Source: UBA6624 sp964343345 [NCBI: uncultured bacterium] (GTDB lineage Bacteria > UBP7 > UBA6624). Taken from it: a stretch of DNA of 5,114 nt. The position numbers and the translations under genes are program-made. Below, one piece after another: positions 1 through 5,114 of the stretch. The stretch's first letter is position 1. Every line of letters starts with the position of its first letter. Where the stretch lies: NCBI GenBank assembly GCA_964343345.1, contig CAYFJE010000076.1:1-5114 (forward strand), written 5' to 3'. Below the pieces are notes generated by a model that was not told the DNA's origin, ran no database searches, and saw only the letters and a list, made by a program, of their open reading frames with translations.

Positions 1-411
1 TCTTATGTCCACATCCTGAGATAAAAGGGGGGCATGCCAATATATAACTGAATTAGAACTCTGAGGAGTATCTATATAAGAATCACACCCTTGTATTGTT
101 GTATTTCCAATATTGTTTCCATACATCAAGAAACCTGGATCAGCACCAGAATTCGTGTTCAAACACCATTGGTAAGAAATTGCATTATTTGCACTTGCAC
201 TTAATTCATACCTTCTCCCAGGAAGAAAGACCTCCCCAGACAAAAGGCTGCTGCTAGGACCACTAGTGAGTTCGACATCTTCGAAAGTTGTTCCGCCTCC
301 GCCTCCGCCAGAACCTCCAGAAGAGTTTCCTCCAGAAGAATCATCTCCACCACTACATGCAATGGCACTAATTCCAAAAATAACTAACAAAAATAAAAAC
401 TTCTTATTCAT
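1..411 (-). CDS. Secreted lipoprotein with Gly/Ser tether, possible Ig-like domain (3' part missing)
   Basis: I do not recognise a named family. The visible 137 codons begin at an ATG preceded by a perfect AGGAGG, which fixes the start; the gene runs off the window in frame. Residues 1-18 form a lipoprotein signal peptide: MNKK, then a hydrophobic stretch, then AIA before Cys19. The lipobox is relaxed, with Ala rather than Leu at -3. Ser20 follows the cysteine, so there is no Asp+2 inner-membrane retention signal, and outer-membrane anchoring is inferred. Residues 20-40 are almost only Gly, Ser, Asp and Asn, a flexible tether. From about residue 41 a beta-rich region follows. Its Y-x-L-x-A-x-A spacing and SYQW motif (79-82), and a YWHAP segment near 124-128, resemble extracellular Ig-like or PKD-like domains. 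Cys83 and Cys109 could form a disulfide. It has its own promoter and is not part of the upstream operon. The function is unknown; an adhesin or surface-exposed binding protein is only a guess. Confidence 0.85.
   Translation of the reverse strand, partial: MNKKFLFLLVIFGISAIACSGGDDSSGGNSSGGSGGGGGGTTFEDVELTSGPSSSLLSGEVFLPGRRYELSASANNAISYQWCLNTNSGADPGFLMYGNNIGNTTIQGCDSYIDTPQSSNSVIYWHAPLLSQDVDIR
292..339 (-). repeat. Short tandem repeats encoding the Gly/Ser tether of the lipoprotein
   Basis: On the plus strand there are three exact tandem copies of the hexamer TCCGCC (292-309), giving six consecutive glycines on the minus strand. Next to them an 11-nt unit, CCTCCAGAAGA, occurs twice with a 15-nt period (314-324 and 329-339), giving two similar five-residue SSGG units. 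Both repeats preserve the reading frame. Tether length could therefore vary by slippage in steps of two or five residues without breaking the gene. That variation is an inference. Confidence 0.75.
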
Positions 412-416
412 AACTG

Positions 417-422
417 CCTCCT
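417..422 (-). promoter_or_regulatory. Ribosome binding site of the lipoprotein gene
   Basis: Perfect AGGAGG on the minus strand, 5 nt upstream of the ATG at 411. It decides the start codon. It is also the only canonical Shine-Dalgarno sequence in the window; the operon genes have weak sites or none. Confidence 0.9.
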
Positions 423-463
423 AGCAAAAATACAAAAATCATCATACAAGTTTGAACCTAATC

Positions 464-492
464 ATTGTATAAGTAAAGGGTAAAAAGTTCAA
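464..492 (-). promoter_or_regulatory. Sigma70-like promoter of the lipoprotein gene, -35 box inside the trpS terminator
   Basis: On the minus strand a TTGAAC (492-487, 4 of 6 to TTGACA) lies exactly 17 nt before TACAAT (469-464, 5 of 6 to TATAAT). Transcription would begin near 457 and leave a leader of about 46 nt containing the AGGAGG site. The -35 box shares bases with the 3' arm of the terminator hairpin. A second -10-like hexamer, TATGAT (446-441), lies downstream but has no acceptable -35 at the right distance. This call rests on consensus matching only, and AT-rich DNA gives chance matches. Confidence 0.5.
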
Positions 493-507
493 CCCTTTAG
501 GGTTGAA
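482..507 (-). terminator. Rho-independent terminator after trpS
   Basis: A perfect 8-bp inverted repeat, TTCAACCC / GGGTTGAA (507-500 and 495-488), encloses a 4-nt TAAA loop. On the minus strand it is followed after one C by five T residues (486-482). It begins 20 nt past the trpS stop codon. The plus strand has no T-run after the hairpin, so the signal works for minus-strand transcription only. It ends the six-gene operon and separates it from the lipoprotein gene. Confidence 0.85.
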
Positions 508-527
508 ACAAAAAGAAAGAAATGAGG

Positions 528-1520
528 CTAATCTAAACCAACCATTTTTCTGGCTAATTTAACTCTTGGACCTGCAATTAATGATGCTTTTTTAGCTCCT
601 TCGAAAAGAATTTCATCAATATCTTTTTCTCTGTTAAGCCAATCTTTTTTGGCTTCTCTTATAGGCTTTAGGTATTCGCAAAGCTCGTTACCCAAAGAAA
701 CTTTCAAATCCCCATATCTCAATTCTTGATCCTTGTAAGCTTTCAACATTGACACATATTCATCTTGATTACAAGCCTGCAATAAGCCTAATAAATTTTC
801 AATAGAAGGAGACATTTTCTCATCATCAGAACCCATATCAGTGACAGCTTTTTTTATCTTCTTCCGAATAACATCTTCCGAATCATCAATGAAAACAGCT
901 CCGGATGGATGGCTTTTACTCATTTTTGACAGAGGGTTCTTTAAATCTAAAATCCTTGGAACTTTTGTTGTTAAAGCAGAAACCTCTTCAAAAAGAAAAC
1001 CGTATGTTTTGTTGAATCTTCTCAAAATCTCTCTTGTTAATTCCAAATGTTGCAATTGATCTTCTCCAACAGGAACTTTAGAAGCCCCATACAAAAGAAT
1101 ATCAGCCGCCTGTAAAACCGGATAACTCAAAACACCTAAACCAACCGTTTCTTTGTTTCCACCTTTCTCTTTAAATTGAGTCATCCTCGATAACTCTCCA
1201 TATCTTGTAAGACATGCAAAAATCCAATAAAGTTCTATATGTTGAGGAACATCGCTCTGAACAAAAAGTATTGATTTTTTAGGATCAATCCCACATGCAA
1301 GCAAATCTATAACTATCGATCGAGTATTCTGCTTTAGATTGGAAGAAATTGGAACTGAAGTTAAAGCATGATAGTCAACTATACAAAATGCACATTTATA
1401 CTCATCTTGCAGCTTGATCCAATTTGTAATTGCCCCAAAAAGATTGCCTAAATGTAAGTTACCTGTAGGCTGAATTCCTGAAAGAACATCTGTCTTGAGC
1501 AAATCTTTTGAATGATTCAT
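528..1520 (-). CDS. trpS: Tryptophanyl-tRNA synthetase
   Basis: Class Ic aminoacyl-tRNA synthetase that activates tryptophan with ATP and charges tRNA-Trp in the cytosol, normally as a homodimer. The HIGH-type motif is in PTGNLHLGN (residues 18-26), and the KMSKS loop is intact at 199-203. The segment YPVLQAADILLY (133-144) carries Asp140, which aligns with the residue that contacts the indole nitrogen in characterised bacterial enzymes. PVGEDQ follows at 150-155. At 330 residues it has the usual bacterial length and looks complete. The ATG at 1520 gives the normal short lead before the SGIQPTG signature, and an in-frame stop just upstream excludes a longer start. No Shine-Dalgarno sequence is visible, so it may depend on reinitiation after the protease gene, which stops 19 nt upstream. 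It is the last gene of the operon and is followed by an intrinsic terminator. Confidence 0.98.
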   Translation of the reverse strand: MNHSKDLLKTDVLSGIQPTGNLHLGNLFGAITNWIKLQDEYKCAFCIVDYHALTSVPISSNLKQNTRSIVIDLLACGIDPKKSILFVQSDVPQHIELYWIFACLTRYGELSRMTQFKEKGGNKETVGLGVLSYPVLQAADILLYGASKVPVGEDQLQHLELTREILRRFNKTYGFLFEEVSALTTKVPRILDLKNPLSKMSKSHPSGAVFIDDSEDVIRKKIKKAVTDMGSDDEKMSPSIENLLGLLQACNQDEYVSMLKAYKDQELRYGDLKVSLGNELCEYLKPIREAKKDWLNREKDIDEILFEGAKKASLIAGPRVKLARKMVGLD

Positions 1521-1539
1521 TGTAAGTATTTTATATTAA

Positions 1540-2151
1540 TCAAATACCCAACAACGATCCAGCAACCGAGTAAGCAAGGCGTACAACAAAATCAATTGGA
1601 GCCCTAAAGAAAAAAATCAATAAAAAAACTAAAGCCAAACCATACCTATCAAGAGAAAACCATTTTCGCGCAAGTTCGGTTGGAAAAAACAATTGAATAA
1701 TCCTAGATCCATCCATAGGAGGAACTGGCAAAAGATTAAAACATCCAAGAATCAAATTTATAAGAGTTGAATAAATAAGGAAAGTTCCAATTCCAGAAGG
1801 GTTTTCTTGACCTAACAATCTGAATAAAAAAGCAGAAACTAAAGCCAAAAGAAAATTAACGAGAGGCCCAGCAGCTGCTACGATAGCAAAACCTGTTCTG
1901 AAATGCTTGTAGTATCTTGGATTAACAGGAACCGGCTTAGCCCAACCAAAAATAAATGGAGAACCTGTAAAAATCATTAAAGCTGGAAAAATCGTTCCTA
2001 GAGGGTCTAAATGTTTTAAAGGGTTTAAAGTTATTCTCCCAAATCTTTCTGGAGTTGGATCCCCCAGCATCTTGCTTGCATAACCATGAGCAGCTTCATG
2101 CATTACCAAACTGATAACCAAAGCAAGTATCACGGGAACTTGCTCAAACAT
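1540..2151 (-). CDS. Site-2 protease family membrane metalloprotease (peptidase M50)
   Basis: Polytopic membrane protein of 203 residues, the usual length for the compact YwhC-like branch of M50. The zinc-binding HEAAH sits at residues 18-22 within the first hydrophobic segment. The third zinc ligand is expected to be Asp147 in NLLPVPPMDGSR (139-150). Conserved family stretches are also visible: GDPTPERFGRITLNP (30-44), GWAKPVPVNPRYY (69-81) and AAAGPLVNF (92-100). Further hydrophobic segments lie near 50-68, 86-110, 121-142 and 170-182. All catalytic residues are present, so an active intramembrane protease is likely; substrates cannot be told from sequence. There is no PDZ domain, unlike RseP. 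The ATG overlaps the end of the CCA-transferase gene by 8 nt. A GGA about 9 nt upstream is a weak ribosome site. It lies between two tRNA genes without an obvious functional tie. Confidence 0.95.
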   Translation of the reverse strand: MFEQVPVILALVISLVMHEAAHGYASKMLGDPTPERFGRITLNPLKHLDPLGTIFPALMIFTGSPFIFGWAKPVPVNPRYYKHFRTGFAIVAAAGPLVNFLLALVSAFLFRLLGQENPSGIGTFLIYSTLINLILGCFNLLPVPPMDGSRIIQLFFPTELARKWFSLDRYGLALVFLLIFFFRAPIDFVVRLAYSVAGSLLGI

Positions 2152-3319
2152 TATTTTTTATCCAATCTAAAATACTTTTTCTATCAGGGTCAGATTGTTC
2201 CTTGAATACAGCTTTTCTAGATATTTTTATAAAATATCCAATCTCTTTTCCTTTCAACCCAATCTCTTTAAGATCGTTTCCTGTCGGGAATTCAATTGAA
2301 TCTCTTAAATTTAAATACTTATCGAGAAGAGACTTCCTTTCTTTGTCGATTTCCTGTTTTGCAAGAGATATTAGAAACGGATCCCAGGATGACATTAGAT
2401 TGTCCATCTGTAACAAATTCCAATTTTTATTAAATTCTGGCCATTCATTAGAACCCAAAGGATTCAATACTTTGATTAATTTTTTAGAAGCTCCTAATCT
2501 CGCCCATGTAAAAGGAGCATCAGGCCCTCTGCAACAAGAGAGAACTTTCCAAAGAGCATTCTTCTCTCGTGAAAATCTAGGCTCTACCCAATCTCCATTA
2601 AAAATCTGCTTAAAAGATTGATATTCTTGAAATTCACTCAATTTATCTTCAAAATCAAAAAAATCCCCTTTTTTTATCTCATTTGCCCATCTATCAGGAG
2701 AAACTTTTAATGCAACATCCTTTAGTCTTTCATCTTTCAAAGCTTCAACTGTCATTGGGTCGAGAGAGCTTTTTTCTATACTTTTCCTGTATCTTGCAAG
2801 CCTAATGATCCTTGTAGGGTCATCAATAAAACTATCTTTATGAAAAATCCGCCAATTTTTCTTCTTTAAATCATCAATAAAACCTTTTGAACAATCTTCA
2901 AGAATCCAATCCCCATTTTTTTTGACACTAACTGCAATTGAGTTGATAGTAAAGTCTCTTCTGTGTAAATCATCTGAAAGAGAAACTTTATCAAAATCAC
3001 AAATTGGCAGATTGCCATTTTTCTCATAGGATTCTTTCCTTAATGTAGAAAAACCCAAAGAAAGACCATTTTCTAATTCAAATCTTGAAGTTCTAAAATT
3101 TTCAAAATAATCAAATTTTCCGAGAGTTTTTTCAAATTTTTTAGAAATTTCAAAAACACCTTTTTCCAAAACTACATCAAGGTCTCGAATTTTTTTCCCA
3201 AAAAAAATATCTCTAAGAGCTCCTCCTACAATCCAAGACTTTTGCCTTGTTGAAACTTTATCCAATATCTTTAAAAAAAGTTTTGGAATTAGTTTTTCAT
3301 TTTTAAAATCAATTTTCAT
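2144..3319 (-). CDS. cca: CCA tRNA nucleotidyltransferase / poly(A) polymerase family (class II)
   Basis: Predicted to add or repair the 3'-CCA end of tRNAs from CTP and ATP without a nucleic acid template. The class II nucleotidyltransferase head is clear: GGALRD (32-37), then the metal-binding pair Asp46 and Asp48 in RDLDVV. Motif B is RRDFTINSIAV (120-130). The nucleotide-selecting motif is DDPTR (166-170), an acidic-acidic-x-x-Arg form of EDxxR, followed by IIRLARYR. SPDRWANEI (207-215) matches the next helix, where SxER is usual. A C-terminal TGNDLKEIGLKGKEIG (346-361) resembles the family's tail motif. At 391 residues it is of normal size, and no HD phosphohydrolase motif is visible. 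CCA-adding, CC-adding, A-adding and poly(A) enzymes cannot be separated safely by eye; CCA addition is the likeliest because no second enzyme is seen here. Its start overlaps the nuclease stop (ATGA), and its end overlaps the protease start by 8 nt. Confidence 0.93.
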   Translation of the reverse strand: MKIDFKNEKLIPKLFLKILDKVSTRQKSWIVGGALRDIFFGKKIRDLDVVLEKGVFEISKKFEKTLGKFDYFENFRTSRFELENGLSLGFSTLRKESYEKNGNLPICDFDKVSLSDDLHRRDFTINSIAVSVKKNGDWILEDCSKGFIDDLKKKNWRIFHKDSFIDDPTRIIRLARYRKSIEKSSLDPMTVEALKDERLKDVALKVSPDRWANEIKKGDFFDFEDKLSEFQEYQSFKQIFNGDWVEPRFSREKNALWKVLSCCRGPDAPFTWARLGASKKLIKVLNPLGSNEWPEFNKNWNLLQMDNLMSSWDPFLISLAKQEIDKERKSLLDKYLNLRDSIEFPTGNDLKEIGLKGKEIGYFIKISRKAVFKEQSDPDRKSILDWIKNNV

Positions 3320-4092
3320 TCAAGATACTTTTTTCCTTTTTCGCAAATGCCGTTGTAACCACACCAAGAACACAATCTTGATGTTTTTGCAGCCCATTCT
3401 TTTTCATTACAAATGTCATCATAAATTGATTCAATTTTTTCTTTCCATTTTTTCAATTCCTTATCTGTAAATTGCTTCTTAACCTTTTTTTTATATAGTA
3501 AAAAATGCCAAATTGTTTTTATTTTGGAATCTGGAAACTTACTTTTCAAAGCCATTGTATAGATTGCTGCCTGCATATCATCATCTAAAGAATCAGGGGG
3601 TTTCCTTCTTCCTGTCTTGTAATCAAAGATCTCAATACTTCTATTTGGATAAACAAAAAACTTATCAATAAAACATCTAACACTTATAGATTCATTCAAA
3701 TTGAAATTAACCTCTTCTTCAAAATAACTTTTGTCAATTTTTTTGAAAGGATAATTGTCCCAATAAAAACCTTCAATCAATTTATAAGTATTTAATTCCC
3801 ATTGTTTTATTTTTTTAGGATATGTAATTATCTTGATGGAATTATTCTCCTTTAGACCTTCTTCCCAATTCTTTTTTGCGATTTTCAATAATGCTAAAAC
3901 TTTTGGAATCGAATTTCCTTTTAGAGATTGAAAAAAATCATAAAGAGTTTTATGTACAACCCTTCCCGAGAAAGCCTCAACGGAAATAAACTCTTCGTCT
4001 CTCTTTTCAATATATCTATAATGAAACATTTTTGGACACTTCACGTAAGCTTGAATCCTTGAACTACTTAAAGGTAAAAAATTTTTAGACAT
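3316..4092 (-). CDS. PD-(D/E)XK nuclease family protein with probable Fe-S cluster (RecB/Cas4-like)
   Basis: Stand-alone nuclease domain of 258 residues related to the nuclease modules of RecB, AddB and Cas4. The N-terminal SSSRIQAYVKCPKMFHYRYI (9-28) is the typical opening and supplies Cys19. His47 (GRVVHKTL) fits motif I. Asp143 (CFIDKFF), then Asp157 and Lys159 in IFDYKTG (155-161), form the catalytic core. QAAIYTMAL (174-182) is the motif with the conserved Gln and Tyr. Near the C-terminus CSWCGYNGIC gives Cys241, Cys244 and Cys250. With Cys19 these are the four ligands expected for a 4Fe-4S cluster as in AddB and Cas4. All key residues are present, so activity on DNA is plausible. No helicase domain and no cas genes are seen. 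It overlaps trmL by 8 nt and cca by 4 nt, so it is co-expressed with tRNA genes. A run of eight A residues occurs within codons 201-203. Its biological role is unknown. Confidence 0.92.
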   Translation of the reverse strand: MSKNFLPLSSSRIQAYVKCPKMFHYRYIEKRDEEFISVEAFSGRVVHKTLYDFFQSLKGNSIPKVLALLKIAKKNWEEGLKENNSIKIITYPKKIKQWELNTYKLIEGFYWDNYPFKKIDKSYFEEEVNFNLNESISVRCFIDKFFVYPNRSIEIFDYKTGRRKPPDSLDDDMQAAIYTMALKSKFPDSKIKTIWHFLLYKKKVKKQFTDKELKKWKEKIESIYDDICNEKEWAAKTSRLCSWCGYNGICEKGKKYLE

Positions 4093-4543
4093 GAGTTAAT
4101 TTCTCTTTCTTTGACAATTGACGCATAGCTTCATAAGAAGCGATAGAAACACTCATTGCAAGATTGAGAGATCTCTCATTTGGAATCATTGGGATCCTCA
4201 CTCTTAAATCAGCCTTTTCTTTTATATCCTCTGGCAAACCAATATCCTCTCTTCCAAACAATAAAAAATCTCCAGATTGGAACTCCAAATCCCAAAGGGA
4301 TGTCTCTCCTTTTGTCGTAAAAGCCAATATTCTTCCATTAACTTTTTTTGGAAAAGACTTATGAACATCGTAATTAAGCCTTGGCCAATAATCTAGTCCA
4401 GCTCTTTTTAGCTTTGAATCCGAAAGACTAAATCCAAGGGGTTCAACCAAATGTAGCTTGACTCCAAGATTTACACAAAGTCTTCCAATAGATCCTGTAT
4501 TACTAGGAATAAGAGGTTCGTGAAGAATTAGGGAAAAAGACAA
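4085..4543 (-). CDS. trmL: tRNA (cytidine/uridine-2'-O-)-methyltransferase, TrmL-like SPOUT family
   Basis: SAM-dependent enzyme that in characterised bacteria methylates the ribose of wobble nucleotide 34 in certain tRNA-Leu species. The small SPOUT fold is seen end to end. EPLIPSNTGSIGRLC (9-23) is the N-terminal signature, followed by EPLGF (34-38) and KRAGLDYW (46-53). FGREDIGLP (96-104) and IPMIPNERSLNLAMSVSIASYEA (117-139) form the trefoil-knot cofactor site. At 152 residues it has the usual length and no added RNA-binding domain. The start is a TTG: an in-frame stop lies 27 nt upstream with no ATG or GTG between, and this TTG places the LILHEP motif at the family's normal distance. The glmU stop ends one nucleotide before it and no good Shine-Dalgarno is present, so translation is probably coupled to glmU. 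The substrate assignment is by family. Confidence 0.95.
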   Translation of the reverse strand: MSFSLILHEPLIPSNTGSIGRLCVNLGVKLHLVEPLGFSLSDSKLKRAGLDYWPRLNYDVHKSFPKKVNGRILAFTTKGETSLWDLEFQSGDFLLFGREDIGLPEDIKEKADLRVRIPMIPNERSLNLAMSVSIASYEAMRQLSKKEKLTHV

Positions 4544-4544
4544 T

Positions 4545-5114
4545 TTAAGTTTTGTTTTTCCAATTTTTTATAATTTTTTGCTGAGATCTTGAAATACCCA
4601 AACTACCATCATCAACATCTTTAGTAATAACACTTCCAGCACCAATAGTAACCTTTTCACCAATAGAGACAGGAGCGATCAAAAGAGAGTTACTTCCAAT
4701 AAAAGAATCTCTATTGATAACAGTTTTATTTTTTTTCTTCCCATCAAAATTACAAGTTATTGTTCCAGCCCCAATATTTACATTCTCAAATATCTCCGAA
4801 TCACCAATATAAGAAAGATGAGCTATCTTTACATTTCTTTTAATTTTAGATTTTTTGACTTCAACATAATTTCCAATCCTGCAATTTTCATCAATTGTTG
4901 TCTTTTCTCTTATATTGGAGTATGGACCAATTGAACAATTCCCCTCTATCCTTGAATCAACTACTGTTGATCTTAAAACCTTAGTTGAAAAACCAATCTC
5001 TGAATCACTTAAGTCTGAACCAGGACCAATTTCTGATTTTTTTCTAATTAATGTTTTTCCTCTTATTGTGGAAAAAGGGTGAATGATTGCGCCTTCCTCA
5101 ATTACAACATTTTC
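4545..5114 (-). CDS. glmU: Bifunctional GlmU, C-terminal acetyltransferase part (5' part missing)
   Basis: GlmU acetylates glucosamine-1-phosphate with acetyl-CoA and then uridylylates it to UDP-GlcNAc, the precursor of peptidoglycan and LPS. Only the last 189 residues are in the window, all from the left-handed beta-helix with hexapeptide repeats (I-G-x-x-x-x pattern). Signature stretches, numbered within the fragment: GNYVEVKKSKI (81-91), IAHLSYIGD (97-105) with the expected catalytic His99, NVNIGAGTITCNFDG (111-125), and FIGSNSLLIAPVSIG (138-152). NKTVI (129-133) carries the lysine near the acetyl-CoA site. The end, DVDDGSLGISRSQQ (166-179), is typical of GlmU. No frameshift is seen. The uridylyltransferase domain would lie beyond the right edge. 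GlmU is preferred over other hexapeptide acetyltransferases because the NIGAGTI and CN(F/Y)DG stretches are specific to it. The stop codon is 1 nt from the trmL start. Confidence 0.96.
   Translation of the reverse strand, partial: ENVVIEEGAIIHPFSTIRGKTLIRKKSEIGPGSDLSDSEIGFSTKVLRSTVVDSRIEGNCSIGPYSNIREKTTIDENCRIGNYVEVKKSKIKRNVKIAHLSYIGDSEIFENVNIGAGTITCNFDGKKKNKTVINRDSFIGSNSLLIAPVSIGEKVTIGAGSVITKDVDDGSLGISRSQQKIIKNWKNKT

Noticed and set aside
441-446. TATGAT as the main -10 box of the lipoprotein gene
   Set aside because: It matches 5 of 6, but no -35-like hexamer lies 16-18 nt upstream, whereas TTGAAC with TACAAT has exact 17-nt spacing.
841-1059. Open frame of 72 codons on the plus strand
   Set aside because: It is antisense to the part of trpS that encodes the KMSKS loop and its surroundings, and is explained as a chance open frame.
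1521-1539. Possible promoter or terminator between the site-2 protease gene and trpS
   Set aside because: The gap is only 19 nt of AT-rich sequence with no hairpin, and no -35/-10 pair could be supported.
2202-2621. Open frame of 139 codons on the plus strand
   Set aside because: It lies antisense within the cca coding region, which has clear family motifs; the translated product has no recognisable motif and no ribosome site was seen.
3190-3206. T7-CCC-A7 inverted repeat that could form a hairpin
   Set aside because: It lies inside the GG..RD region of cca, where the Phe, Gly and Lys codons produce it; an all A-T stem with a 3-nt loop is weak.
3316-4092. Cas4 of a CRISPR system
   Set aside because: The cysteine layout would allow it, but there is no cas1, cas2 or repeat array in the window and the neighbours are housekeeping genes. 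The general nuclease-family call is safer.
4164-4364. Open frame of 66 codons on the plus strand
   Set aside because: It is antisense to the conserved SPOUT motifs of trmL, with no sign of independent coding.

Overview
The window carries six tightly packed genes on the minus strand, followed by a terminator and then the start of a separate lipoprotein gene, also on the minus strand. Base composition is AT-rich, roughly one third G+C by eye, and homopolymer runs are common inside the genes. The lipoprotein, the site-2 protease and GlmU indicate a bacterium. The order CCA-adding enzyme, site-2 protease, tryptophanyl-tRNA synthetase resembles an arrangement I recall from Deltaproteobacteria and relatives. 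Together with the AT-rich, compact coding this suggests an uncultivated, possibly marine, delta-like Gram-negative lineage such as SAR324. That placement is an inference and is weak.

Reading in the direction of transcription, from high to low coordinates: the C-terminal part of glmU (5114-4545, cut by the window edge); trmL, a tRNA wobble-nucleotide 2'-O-methyltransferase with a TTG start (4543-4085); a stand-alone PD-(D/E)XK nuclease with four cysteines placed for an Fe-S cluster (4092-3316); a class II CCA-adding enzyme (3319-2144); an M50 site-2 protease homologue (2151-1540); and trpS (1520-528). The junctions are a 1-nt gap, then overlaps of 8, 4 and 8 nt, then a 19-nt gap. This indicates one transcript with coupled translation. 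A clear intrinsic terminator (507-482) closes it.

The 116-nt gap between trpS and the lipoprotein gene holds that terminator, a sigma70-like promoter whose -35 box lies inside the terminator's 3' arm, and a perfect AGGAGG ribosome binding site. The lipoprotein gene (411 to beyond position 1) encodes a signal peptide, a lipidation cysteine, a Gly/Ser tether and the start of what may be an Ig-like domain.

Three of the six operon genes act on tRNA: TrmL modifies the wobble base, CCA-transferase completes the 3' end and TrpS charges tRNA-Trp. GlmU makes the peptidoglycan and LPS precursor UDP-GlcNAc. The nuclease and the membrane protease have no evident role in those pathways. I see no CRISPR array, phage, transposon, toxin-antitoxin or RNA gene. 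Nothing here clearly shows a new system. The least explained items are the Fe-S nuclease and the lipoprotein.
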